From Chaenocephalus aceratus (lineage: Eukaryota; Chordata; Actinopteri; Perciformes; Channichthyidae): a DNA stretch of 64,000 nt. This document shows, one piece after another, positions 12,720 through 24,469 of the stretch. The stretch spans positions 20,854,136 through 20,918,135 of the forward strand of contig CM043808.1 of assembly GCA_023974075.1 (NCBI GenBank), given 5' to 3'. Under the pieces are notes generated by a model, which worked only from the letters and a program-made list of their open reading frames with translations, was not told where the DNA came from and did not search any database. Made by a program: the position numbers and the translations under genes. The first letter of the stretch is position 1; every line of letters begins with the position of its first letter.

Positions 12720-15700
12720 AAATGTTTGCTGATGTGTCTTGTCACTTCTACCTTACTTACTAATATATCATACCAGTGTATTGCTGTATTCTCAGTAACA
12801 CACCACATGTTTGAGTTGTATTGTTTCACGTGTGTATGAGCCATTGACTTTTGTATGTATGACTTGCAGGAATCATTTAGTATGTTCCTTTGTTTTATTT
12901 ACTCTACATTTATCTTTTTTTTTGTTGTATTTATTTAATTAGAAGTCATTTAAACGAGAAGGGCACTAGAAGAGCACAGGCCTCCACCAAGTTTAATGAA
13001 AATCAGGCTAGTAGCTTTTCCAAAATTCTAAAACTAAAAACATAATCCTTGAGGCAGAGGAAGTTAAAAAAAAAAAGGTCTATAGCTTACAACTCACATG
13101 CAGAATAAATTATAGTGCATTGAATTATGATCTGAATACTTTACAGCGTAATATAACCTGTAATGTAGAGTAACTCAAAAAGAGGTTAAACTAACCTGAA
13201 TTATAGTAAGATCTGATGCTGCTGTGTGTGTGATGCAAGAACACTTACCATCCCTGGCTGGTGTGTGTTTATGTGTTGTGTACAATCTACATCCGTGTGT
13301 TTGTGAGCCTGGCAGTCAGATTTAATACTCTTATCCGTCCCGGCGGTCCTGTCTTTGTCTGGTCCTTAAATGGAGGTTTAGTCTGTGCAGCACAGCCCTG
13401 GCTGGAGGAGCTTAATCAAACCATTAGAGTCCTGATCCCAGAGGAGCATCTCACCACCTCCTACTGAGATCTGCTTTAAGACATGGTGGCAGTGGCAAAC
13501 ACTCAAACCTCTGGATTAGACCGGCTCTCAGCGACTTAGCGGCGTCCCTCTTGCTCTCGTTCTCTATGCCAGGCTTTATATCTAACTGACTAAAAGCACT
13601 TTCTTTACAGGCCTTTTAGAAGAGTCTTAAAAAGTACAAACAAAGAGGTGTAGGACTGGACTTCAGATCAGTGACGGATTATTGAGCGACAACAAACACA
13701 CTTCATTCAAAATAAGTTCAAAGACTTTCTTGATTGTTTCTCCATCCATAAACTGAAGTCTTTCTACAATGCAGGGTGTGGGATGTGCAGGTGTTTCTAG
13801 ACACGCTTTGGACAACTTGTGCAAAGTAACGACCTCTATGAATCCCCCAAAACTTCTCCAATGTCCTTGAAAATACAAAATACCCACTCTCCAAAGATTT
13901 GGAACTTGGTTTTGGTGAGGCCCCCTTCCACGGGCTCTCTCCTTAATTGATTTCACATTCGACAACTGTGTATTGTATTCCCCGAATGTTCTTCTATGTC
14001 CAGTGTGCAAATGACGAGCACCGACAATGCCGGTTTTGTCCCTGGCCTCTTTTCTTGGCTGCTTGTGTTTCAGTGTTCTTGCTTTGATAAGCAGTATCGG
14101 AGCGCATTCTTCCTTGCGCCCAGAGGATGATGGGTATTAGTGTTTTCTGAAGAGTCTGGAGTCCACTTCCTCTGCAGCCTTCGGTCCAAGGGAGACGAGC
14201 GTATCAAAACACTTCCCCTTAGTCCGGCTGATGCGCCATGGTAAAAGATTAGAAACAGTGGCTTAATTTGAAGTGAGAGCTTTGGAAATATCAAGAAGAG
14301 GCCATCATCCCCTGTGTTCAGTTTGTAGGAAGTGGATAGAGATATCCCCCATTGTAAATCTTTCAATGTGACATTTGTTTGGAAAAAAAAAGAGGGAGAA
14401 AGAAAGAAATGGGAAATACTCTAAAGCCTTTCTGTGTCGCTGGAATTAAACAAACGCAAAAAAGGGATAACATCGGCTTAGACTGCTGAGACAAGTACAT
14501 CTAAGAGAATGCACAAAAGGAGGGGTGTAAACGGCGGATTCTTCCCAGCTAAAAACTTATCAAGCACAGGCTTTGTGCTCAATCCATTTAAGTGGGTCCC
14601 TTACACGCCCCTATTGTATGCCTTTAATGGCTGAAAAGTGACTTGTGCAGGGCTATCGCCTCTTCATGGGGATTACAGCTAAGTGCTTAAGTTGTAGTGA
14701 AACCCGGATTTACTGATGGCAAAGAGAAAAGGGCAAGGGAGGGAGGGCAGAAAAAAGGACCCTTACCAAGGATTTGTGTCAGGATCGCAGTGTTCTGTGG
14801 CGAGTCGAGAGAGGACAACTGGTGTTCACATGCGAGCCAGCACGCAGACACACACAAGTAACAATGCGTTTGCACAGCATCCTCTTACTGTGCATGTCTG
14901 TGTTTTTCTTGTGATCCCTTCCCGTCTGTCCCTCTCTCTCCCTCTCTCTTTCACCCCCCCTCTCTTCCTCTCTTGTTCTATCTCACTCTCATCTCCTGTT
15001 TTAATTAATTTCTAGCTGTGCTGCCGTATGAGACTTGGCCATAGAAGTGTCTGCTCCTGCAATTTTAGCCCTCCTCTCCTGTGGCTGCCAGTAAATGACT
15101 CAATGCTCCTTGCGTTTCAAGAAGGAGAAGTAAACAAGGCCAGCAACAAACAAACAAAGGCAGAGAGAGAGAAACTGTACACAATGATTTGACTTCATGA
15201 TTTATGAAGGTGATGTGAGACATTTTTAGATTACTGATTTCAACTTGACGAAGTTCAGAAACCCTGTCTTAATTCTCTCTATTTGCTTTCTATTGGCGCT
15301 CCAATGATTGAGTACGCCATTTCCATTACGTTTAGAGATTGTCTGGAGGCAAAGGTATGACAAGAACAATTGGCTCCTACTTTTGCAACTGTCTGAACAT
15401 GTTTAAAGGAAGAAGTGTTTAGTGTCATCATAATGGATGAGTAGGGGGTGGACCCTTTAAGAAAATCTATCCTGGAAAGTGTTGAACTAAAAAGTGATTG
15501 AAGTGGTTGTGTGCAGAATGACTCAGGGCTTCAGAAAAAGTATGAAGAAAGTTAGAAACCCCCCCTCCATATACATTAGTTTGGATATTATTATGAAATA
15601 AGACCATTTTCTTTTTGCAAATTTGTTTTCTAGCAACACTTGAAACGCTATCTCCCTCTAGAAACACAAAATACTTTATTCATTGGTTTTCACAGGAAGT

Positions 15701-16700
15701 AAAGTGGCACCATGACCTAATAAATAAACTAGGGCGGCAAACAACAATTATTTTTAAATTAATTCATACGAGGATTAGCAATCACTTGATCAAAAATCAT
15801 TAGGTCTAGAAAACTTAAGAGAATAGGGAACATGTCCATCACAGTTTCTCATTCAAGTCATGTCTTTCATTTCAATACGTTTTCAGACCACAACCCAAAG
15901 ATACTTAGTTCAATATAATTAAGAACAGAACAAATCAGGACACTTATGAGAAGCTAAAAGAGCATTTTCTGACTTTTTTGCATTAGAAATTACTTAAAAT
16001 ATGTAATCAATTATTAAAATAGTTTGCTATTATTTTTCTGTCCTGATCTATCTAACTAGGCGTTGTTGGAAAACAGGAAGTATTGTGTGTTTTCAACGCA
16101 GGAAGTGGATGCTTGTCATCTACCTGCACCAATAGCTCGTTGGCGTCACTTTCCGACACCAGATACGATAGACCTTCATGTGGAAAGGAAGAGAGCATGA
16201 TGATGCCGACGATGGATGAGTGTGCAAGTGTCGGGAGAGAGCGCTTCTCCTTGGGCATTGTGTGTTTGTGTGTCTGTTCCCTGAGCTAACAAACTGTATG
16301 CAGGTAACCTCGGAGCACCTGCCCTTATTGTCATGCTCTCACCCACCCACACTCACCACCTTTCACATGAGCACACAACACCCAATACTGAGTAAAGATG
16401 AAGAAAAGGCCAAGCCCTGCATGAGGCAAAGGCTGACTATTCAAATAAAGATGGCAAACCCTCTGTCTTTTCTCTCACTAAGCCTTGATATGTTCCTCAA
16501 AGCTACCAGGGCCCATTGTGTGTCTCTACCTTTGTTGTTTTGTGTTTAAGCAGGCTGATGATTATAATGATGATGATGTTGACGGTAATGTTGACGGCCA
16601 TGGCTTAAGGCGAAGCAGCTGCCGAGGGTTGAGAGAGATGCAGACAATCGGTGTGTTTACCCAAGAAAAGGTACAGTTTGGACGTTCAAAGTGACGGCTG
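12720..16700. other. Noncoding region, no gene recognised
   Basis: Mixed unique sequence. Short open frames (for example a 115-codon minus-strand frame at 13663-14010) show no recognisable domain or splice-compatible extension. A pyrimidine-rich patch lies near 14925-15000. Nothing further can be supported. Confidence 0.5.
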
Positions 16701-16720
16701 CTGAATGGGGACTGACTTGT

Positions 16721-16728
16721 GCATGTGT

Positions 16729-16774
<46 letters not shown>

Positions 16775-16794
16775 TGTGTGTGTCTGCGTGTGCA
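16721..16794. repeat. (GT)n microsatellite, interrupted
   Basis: GT dinucleotides interrupted by TAT and GGT units and ending in a CTGCGTG variant. The Cys/Val open frame across it is not a gene. Confidence 0.93.
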
Positions 16795-16957
16795 GCAGGA
16801 GTGCCCTCAGGTCCATCTAACACAGTCTGCAACCAATGCTTCAGATTTCTGCTTGATTACATTTCATCTTACTGTTTGTCATTTAATTTGAGGCTTAACG
16901 CAAATACTCATTTTAATAATGATGGCCTGACATTACAATTCATAAAGTACACAAGGT

Positions 16958-17066
16958 TATATAATAATAATAATAATAATATAATAATACATTTTATTTT
17001 TAGCCGCCTTTCATGACACCCAAGGACACCGTACAATTTAAAAAAAAAAAAAAAAAATAATAGTAA
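16958..17066. repeat. Fragment of a fish interspersed repeat with (ATA)n and poly-A
   Basis: An ATA trinucleotide run is followed by a motif of the type TTTTAGCCGCCTTTCATGAC / ACCCAAGGACACCGTACAA and then by an A-rich run at about 17039-17058. A similar TTTATATAG-GC-type motif occurs at 37047. Sequences like this are scattered through fish genomes, probably as retroelement 3' ends. The family assignment is not possible from sequence alone. Confidence 0.4.
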
Positions 17067-17069
17067 TAA

Positions 17070-18240
17070 TAATAGCTCAGTTGTTCAAATTGTTCGCCCC
17101 TTAGAGCAAGGGGAACAAGCTGAAGACATTGAAATATGTTTATCTCACAAGTTGTTCTGTTGAATATTGTAGCATACATGGACTAACATCAGCATGCAAT
17201 GTTATGTGCCATATCTACTAGAAACCTAAAGGAAATGTCCTTGCTAAATGCTCCACTATGTTAACCAGCTTGTTGCTTAAATGTGTCGACCATTGAGTGC
17301 AGAGCAGTTGGTGTACAGTTGTTTCATCAGAGCATTTTCACATACAACGGTTGCCTTCATAAATGTTGGAAACTCTTTTGAATAATTTAATAATTTTAAT
17401 AAGCTTTGAGGAAAAAAAAATCCACGAGTGCAAAGTTTGACAAATGTAAATTACAACCTGTGGTTACTTGTAGAGAAGTTTGTGTCCCTATTAAATTATC
17501 CTCCAAACTGCACTAAAACGACTGAATATTATTATCAAACAGTTATGTAAAACAACGGAAAACGTTTTCAGTGGCTTCCAAAATGCTTTGCAAAACGTTT
17601 TATTATTATATAAAGGTCAGTGACAGCTACAGTATAGAAACTAGATGATCTACTGTAATGTAACCTAATGAACATTATCTGGATACAGGGACTTATGGCA
17701 GATGCCTCATAGCTCTCTCTTCAAATACAGCTGAAGAAAAATGAAATATAGAAAGAACATTTGCAGCATCTCTTTTTTGATTTGTGCTGGCTTGACCGGA
17801 TCTTCCATCTCTGCCTGTTTCCAGGATTTGTTGTCCCCTCACCGAGGCGACAGTGATTTTCCGTCCTACTTAAGCTCCAGATGCTGAGAGGCTCCTTGTA
17901 CTGGCACTGCTGCAAGAGGGCCACAGAGGTTAATGCACTGAGGGAGGGAGACGCAACCAGCTGTTGGCCTTCTAATGTTTGAAATCTCCTCCCCTCCATC
18001 CATCCTATTCTTTCTCTCTCCCTCCACCCCTCAAAGGAAGAAATCCCAGGCAATAAAAAGCGCTCAAATGGTGAAACATCTGCTGGTAGCATTTTCCGTG
18101 CGGCCAAGAGCATCTTAAGTCCTCCTGAGCAACAATATGAGGACATTTTGTGGTCAGGGGCGACAGGGACTTAGGAAGAGATAAGAGGAGATAATGGCTG
18201 GGTGGAGGACTTGGGAGCTGCAAATGCACAATCAGGAGGT
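17070..18240. other. Noncoding region, no gene recognised
   Basis: Unique AT-rich sequence becoming G+A-rich on the plus strand toward 18180. No exon, RNA gene or transposon end was recognised. Confidence 0.5.
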
Positions 18241-18247
18241 CTGCACA

Positions 18248-18401
18248 GATGGGGATATGAAGGGAGGGACAGGGAGGAGAGAGGAGGGAGAGGGGGGTCT
18301 AGGAGGCCAGAGGAAAGTGGGGCACGGAGATGGGGATATGAAGGGAGGACAGGGGGAGGAGAAGAGGGAGGAGGGGGTCTAGGAGGCCAGAGGAAAGTGG
18401 T
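18248..18401. repeat. Two-copy tandem duplication (~75-81 bp unit)
   Basis: The unit starting GATGGGGATATGAAGGGAGG at 18248 recurs at 18329. Both copies end in GGGGTCTAGGAGGCCAGAGG plus AAAGTGG. The copies differ by small indels in a purine-rich middle, so this is an imperfect local duplication. Open frames across it are compositional. Confidence 0.85.
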
Positions 18402-18532
18402 CTGGTAAACAATGCCGCGCATTAGCATGATAATCTGAAACATGCCTTTATTTAGATAAAGATGTAGGTTATACTGGGGGAGGAGCATGTGACGTGTAAG
18501 AGTCTGTGTTTCTGCATGCAGGAGCTTCTGTG

Positions 18533-18536
18533 TGTG

Positions 18537-18571
<35 letters not shown>

Positions 18572-18623
18572 GGTGTGGTGTGGTGTGTGTGTGCGTGTGT
18601 GTGTGTGCATGTGTGTTTGTTGT

Positions 18624-18683
<60 letters not shown>

Positions 18684-18694
18684 TGTGTGTGTGA
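18533..18694. repeat. Compound (GT)n array
   Basis: About 160 bases of GT dinucleotides with GGT, GCGT, GCAT and TTTGT interruptions, one of the longest dinucleotide blocks in the window. Long frames on both strands (poly Cys/Val, poly His/Thr) are artefacts. Confidence 0.95.
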
Positions 18695-18699
18695 AAGTT

Positions 18700-19885
18700 G
18701 AAGACATGGGAAATATACAGCGATATACACAGGAGGTGTTGTCCATGGATGCATGGACATGCAGTCACAACACAGCAAGTCTAAATGCTAAGCAGCTTAT
18801 GCCAGCATGTTGCAGCCTTTGTAGAGCACACACTGTTATACCATTCAACATATCTGAGAGACTTGAAATGCCCTCAGTGTTTTTAATAATATACTTTATT
18901 TGCACAAGCCAATGAGGTATCACAATCTTCCTTCCTGGAAAATTCCTAGTTTCATTCATTACTGACTGAAACACTCTCTCTCCACATGCTTGGTTGTTTT
19001 GCTTTTAGTCACCAATTTAGGCTAATGTTAGTAAAGAGTGCGATGGATATTGCTGTGTAACGGACATTACTGAGTCAGTTTGCAGACGGGTGTGTAACAG
19101 GTTTAGTAATACTTTCTGGCTGGCTTTGTTTTTGTTGTTATTGTACCAGCTTGATGTTTGTTCTCAGCAAAGTTGTGTTTATATGACACCAAATTACACC
19201 AAATACACCTGTTACGTTGTTTACAACCACTTAGATGTACTCTCCTGCCGTTTTTCTGGCTTATGCAGACATTGGTCTCACTGTTACTTTCAAACATAAA
19301 GTAGATTATCTTTGTCCAGGGACCACTTAAAAAGAAGATATGTAGTTTTACTCATTACTATTTCACAAGATCTGATTTCTGAGGTTATGCATGCAGTCAA
19401 ATGCAACTCATTGTCATTTCCCCTGCAATGATATTTCAGTTGCAGTGCAGTGCTGGGGTTTCACCACACACTGATCAAGCAACAGACTGTATCTGGAAGC
19501 TATCCGTATGTTGGGGGGAATTTGCAGTTTTGGGTACTATTATTTGGTTTTGCAGGATACAGCTAAAAGTAAATATAGCAAAATGTATTTATTGAGTTCT
19601 GAATATAGTTGTCCTTTTTTCCAGTTCATTCAGTTACAAGGCAGTTTACGGAACATTTTGATATAAATCCACTAAATGTGTTTAAAAACATTTCAAGTTA
19701 CATTCATAGGCCAGTGTTTAAGGCTAAGACAAATAGGGAAAGTAAGGAGGAAGCAGTGAAGTGTGTTCAGCATGACACACACATACATGCACTGCTGCTG
19801 CATGTCCTCATCACATGCTCGTGTCATGTACTTTGAAAGTGAGAAGTAGCAACAGCTGGGGTCACCGTTGCGTCTGGATGGCAAG
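18700..19885. other. Noncoding region, no gene recognised
   Basis: AT-rich unique DNA. Short frames show no codon bias or domain. No inverted repeat ends were noticed. Confidence 0.5.
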
Positions 19886-19888
19886 TGA

Positions 19889-19889
19889 A

Positions 19890-19917
<28 letters not shown>
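19889..19917. repeat. (GT)n microsatellite
   Basis: Short GT array ending in GGGTG. Confidence 0.9.
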
Positions 19918-19920
<3 letters not shown>

Positions 19921-20170
19921 TTTTAAAAGGCTTTTTTGAAACGATAATGGTATATCTGCCATCTACTAACCATTTACCCATGCCTACTTTACATAGTGTG
20001 AGTGTGTGCATGTGTAAACGAGTCTAATTTGATGCATTTGTATGGTACATGAATGTGTGTGTGGTTTGAAAATATGTGTGTGTGTCAGTCCAGGCGCCAC
20101 TCGCCCTGATAAAAGCCCTTTGACACTCAGCTGTTTAACAGCTCAAACTGTCTTTGCTCTGTGGATTAAT

Positions 20171-20208
20171 CACACACACAAACACACACACACACACACC
20201 CACACCAC

Positions 20209-20241
<33 letters not shown>
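20171..20241. repeat. (CA)n microsatellite, interrupted
   Basis: CA dinucleotides with AAACA and CCACACCACAA interruptions near the start. Confidence 0.93.
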
Positions 20242-20243
<2 letters not shown>

Positions 20244-20244
20244 A

Positions 20245-21434
20245 TAGCTTGAATGACCTCCATGACACCTCAAACACACCCCTCCCCAATTGAACAAGGA
20301 ATAACTTGTGAGTATGTGCTTGTGTTTATGTTGTGTGCGTGCAAATTGAAGCGTTTACACACATATCCAGTGGCCTGCTGAGGGCGTCCTACACCATGCG
20401 GCCCCTCTCCTCTGCATTTTAACACTGTGGTGACAGGTGCTGGTCCAAGAGACAATAGAGCTCCTCCAGAGCTGACAGCCAGAACTCCATGAGGAGAGAG
20501 GAAAAGGAGAGGCATTTGTAATTGTGAGTGCATGAGAAAGACTTTCCAAAATTCTTCTTTCTACCAAGTTTTGCCTAAATTCAAAGGTGAGAATAAGTGG
20601 TTTGAGTTACTGTAGAAAACAGAAATGGAGACTGAGTAAGTGAACTTGAGTGCTGCTGAGAGAAGAGGGGGTGAATAAAAAGGAGCTTGAAAGATACGCA
20701 GCTACACCCAGCTCTCAGCTCTTTCAGCTCAAAAAGCCTGTTGAAAGTTTTCGGCGCGAGTCTTTGATTTCACCAGTTTGCAATGTGACTCCTCACAGCA
20801 CAAAGACGAGACGCCCGAGCACTTCTGTGTTGTAGCACCGTCCGCACAATACAAATGCTGCTGCCAATTGAATTCTATGGCCCCGATTCAACATGTTCGG
20901 TGGTTTCTGGCAGTGTTTTTTAGTAAGAGTGTAATGTATGTTTCCTGAATGAGATCATGTGCAAATAGAAGGTTCCCCTGTGGCTTGTTTGTTAATAAAG
21001 TTCATCTGCAGCCACGTCACACAGTGATATAAATGACCTTCTCAATATTCTTAGAAAGCATTTGGCTGTGTGTGTTTCAGATTTAATCCCAGTGACTGAG
21101 TGTGAGATGCAGGTTGATAGACAAGTTTGAAAACATGTATTGTTTTGTCAGTCCAAAATCCAAAGATGCAAGTTGATATAAAACAGAGAAAGGCCGTAAA
21201 TCAACATATTTAATAAATTATCAAAATAGTTGCAGCAATTTTTGAGTCCACTTATTGTGGCCACTCTAGTGTATAACCCATATAGAAAACATGTATCGTG
21301 AGTTACTTTCAAAGATTTTCATTACTAGCATGGCCTATTAACTCATAAATTATACTGGCTTTATTACTACAGTATTACTAAAATTGTTTTAGTTTTTTGT
21401 TTATTCATAGAAACATGCTCTTAAGGTTTGTAGT
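20245..21434. other. Noncoding region, no gene recognised
   Basis: Unique sequence leading up to the left target-site duplication of the next element. No gene signal. Confidence 0.5.
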
Positions 21435-21441
21435 GGATGGA

Positions 21442-21945
21442 CAACCCAGTCTCACGGCATTACGTGTTCACCAACACGATTTTTAATCTATTGATTCGTG
21501 TTCACCAACACGATTTGCCCCTTTTTTTCGTGTTGCACAGCACGATTTTAAAAGCAATGTATTTCTACTGCCTGCAGCACGTCTTTTTCTCCGGTCGGGT
21601 CGAGGAAGACCGGAAGCTGTGTGGTTCATAAAAACATGTTCTTACTCAATATCAAGCCACAATTATTGCTTTTATTTGAAATCGTATAATTTCGGACTTT
21701 TGTTGCCGTCTGCGAGGAAAATAAATGGGGCTCAGAGCCTCAGGATACTGAAATCTGTATTTTTTTATCTTTTTTTCCTTCTAATTTGTTATTCTTTTCA
21801 AAATAACACACTGTTATTTACTCACCAATAACACTAAATTATCCTTGCTTTTATTTATTGGTTTAATTCCATAATCTCGGGCTTTTTTGGCGTCCGTCAG
21901 GAACTGAATTTCAAAATAAAAATAACCGGAAACAGACGTAGGCCT
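21442..21945 (+). repeat. Left inverted terminal repeat of the 3.0 kb element
   Basis: 504 bp arm. It matches the reverse complement of 23961-24460 along its whole length with a few substitutions and small indels. It ends abruptly at GGCCT, after which the two sides are unrelated. Confidence 0.88.
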
Positions 21946-22597
21946 TTCGAGCGATTACCCAAGATCCTTAGCTATGGTTTTAAGCTGCTTATTGGATGAT
22001 GTTTTAGCCGCAATGCATGCTGGGATTTGGTGTTTATATGATATGAAATCCGGAAAACATTTAAAAGAAAAATACTTAATTCCGAGTGTTCTTGCTTTTC
22101 TCTTTGAAAGTCATCACATAACGGCATTGTAATACACGGTTTCGGCTGCATTGTATATTACAGATCTGCCGTAGTTCTTTATTTAGAGAGCCCTGATGAG
22201 AAGACCTTTGGAAAAACTGAGAAAATGCCGCCGAAACTGAATACTTGACATGGATCATAAAATATTCAACAATTAAACAACATCTTCAATTCTCTTCACA
22301 CAATACGTCTCCTTGCAGTATCAACACTAATTCGGCGCTGACTTTTACATTTGATCTAATTCATAGATATTTATATTACACCATAACGGTGCACAGCTGA
22401 TATAAAAGGACTGTAGTTTTTAAAGATATTACTGATTTTCTTTGAATGTAAGAATGTAAATACTGAGTCTGAAATAGTACAGCAATATGCTGTAAAATGT
22501 GAAAGCATGAAAAAACGTGTCCTACACTAATAATACAAAGTTATTATGGCTGTGTGTACCTTGTGTGCACCGCCTAGTGTTTAAAGCACGTTATTGA

Positions 22598-22642
22598 ATT
22601 ATTGTTTTTATGTGTTATAATATAACACATAAAAACAATAAT
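22598..22642. repeat. Perfect 22 bp palindrome with a 1-base centre
   Basis: Arms 22598-22619 and 22621-22642 are exact reverse complements around one A. It is AT-rich and could extrude as a cruciform. It sits inside the internal region of the 3.0 kb inverted-repeat element. Confidence 0.9.
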
Positions 22643-22959
22643 GTACTCTTAATATTTTTTCATCAATTATTATTTATTTGAATAACAATATGAACAGTAC
22701 ATACTTTCATAGGGGAAAGTAGAAGGTCTGTGATAGAAATATAGAATAAAAAATCAAGAAGATACTATAAGTGATCTCTACAATAAAACAGTTTAGTGCA
22801 GGATGTAAAAGATATTAATAGGAGGAGGTGCAAAACAGAAAAACGAAAACCTTTATTTAAACATTAAATAACAGATTAAGGTCTTCTTTTAAATAAGAAA
22901 AAAACTTTGGGGGTATCTATCTACAGATAAATATTAAGCCTGAAAAGTACTTAACGTCT

Positions 22960-23222
22960 AATATATTGCTTTCCTGCAATGTTAACTATGTTGAAGCACT
23001 TATTTTAACTATATTATACATATGGATTATACTCTTATGTATGTAGATCGAATAAGAAATGTGCAGAATATGAATATGTTTCATGGTGGAGGTACACACA
23101 TATTGATAGATGTCTTGTAATGCACTGTTGAGGAACCTGTGACCCAAGTTTTTCATTCATGCATAACTACACCGTAGTTGTGTATATGATATGTCAATAA
23201 ACCTTTGAAAATCTTGAAAGGG
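22960..23222 (+). repeat. Possible LINE 3'-tail fragment inside the 3.0 kb element
   Basis: The stretch ends in TCAATAAACCTTTGAAAATC followed by TTGAAAG. This AATAAA-plus-short-repeat ending is seen at the 3' ends of fish L2-like LINEs. No coding remnant accompanies it. It may be part of the transposon's own interior instead. Confidence 0.25.
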
Positions 23223-23960
23223 GATGTGCAAAATAGCCATAATATACAGTCTTTAATTAACTATTAGTAGAGAATAATGAGTAATGAATATACTTTATTA
23301 CTCGTTTCCATTCATGTCAATTGCAGATACATGTTTAGTCTTCTCAAGCACCAACTATCAAATATCTCTCTTGATTGTTGGCACTTGACAATCACCTTAC
23401 CTGAATTTTACTCAGGTCACGTGTAACTAAAGTCTGATTTAAGGGTTGTTTATATTTCACATAATTAATCAGAATCTGCAAAGTAACTCAAATAAATGCA
23501 GTGGAGTAAAAATACCAGGTTAACCTCTGAATTGTCGTGGAGTAGAATTACAAAGTAACAATGAGCTGTCATGTGGGTATATATTAATGCTGCGCATTAT
23601 GGACACAAGCGATTTTCACCCATTTATTAATTATATGTTTTACATTTGATAACACCAATGTGTTTAATACTGGCAACTTCTAATTGTGGGAAAAACGAAA
23701 ACGTTCAGTAGAGACGTCCCATAGAACATTTTGCGAAACACAATAGCCAGCAAGTGTAGTTCTGGGGGGGCGTTCGATTCCAGTTTTGGATAGTCTGGCG
23801 TGGTTTCGTTCCATTTCACACAGCTGTTTGACGCTCTGCGTAACCTTACGGGGACTGTAGTCCTAAACGATAGCTGGGGATTATGGGTAGTGTAGTGTCT
23901 TCGGCCATCCTAAACTCAGAAATGTTGACAATCGCAATGATGCTCGAAATGTCCCTTATA

Positions 23961-24460
23961 GGCCTACGTCTGTTTCTGGTTATTTTTATTTTGAAATTCA
24001 GTTCCTGACGGACGCCAAAAAGCCAGAGATTATGGAATTAAACCAATAAATAAAAGCAAGGATAATTGTGTGTTATTGGTGAGTAAATAACAGTGTGTTA
24101 TTTTGAAAAGAATAACGAATTAGAAGGAAAAAATATTTAAAATACAGATTTCCGTATTCTGAGGCTCTGATCCCCATTTATTTTCCTCACAGACGGCAAC
24201 AAAAGTCCGAAATTATACGATTTAAAATAAAAGCAATAACTGTGGCTTGATATTGAGTAAGAACATGTTTTTATGAACCACACAGCTTCCGGTCTCCCAC
24301 GACCCGACCGGAGAAAAAGACGTGCGGCAGGCAGTAGAAATACATTGCTTTTAAAATCGTGCTGTGCAACACGACAAAAAGGGGCAAATCGTGTTGGTGA
24401 ACACGAATCAATAGATTAAAAATCGTGTTGGTGAACACGAAATGCCGTGAGACTGGGTTG
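23961..24460 (-). repeat. Right inverted terminal repeat of the 3.0 kb element
   Basis: 500 bp arm, reverse complement of 21442-21945. A 101-codon minus-strand frame overlaps it, but this is only the mirrored arm and not a transposase. Confidence 0.88.
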
Positions 24461-24469
24461 GGATGGAGG

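Larger units (their letters stand above)
21435..24467. mobile_element. 3.0 kb DNA transposon with ~500 bp inverted terminal repeats and 7 bp target duplication
   Basis: The element spans 21442-24460. The left arm (21442-21945) and right arm (23961-24460) are near-identical reverse complements, both starting CAACCCAGTCTCACGGCATT when read inward. The flanking heptamer GGATGGA occurs immediately outside each end (21435-21441 and 24461-24467), as expected for transposase-made insertion. The subterminal region holds small hairpin units of the form CGTGTT-CACC-AACACG, two copies plus a diverged third. The ~2 kb centre has no long open frame and no recognisable transposase, so this copy is non-autonomous or has lost its gene. 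A 7 bp duplication would be compatible with P- or Dada-like groups, or with an 8 bp hAT-type duplication carrying a change; the superfamily is therefore left open. Confidence 0.88.

Noticed and set aside
18171..18746. 191-codon minus-strand frame
   Set aside because: The frame is largely a CA/GT array translated as His-Thr repeats joined to the tandem duplication; no protein family is recognisable.
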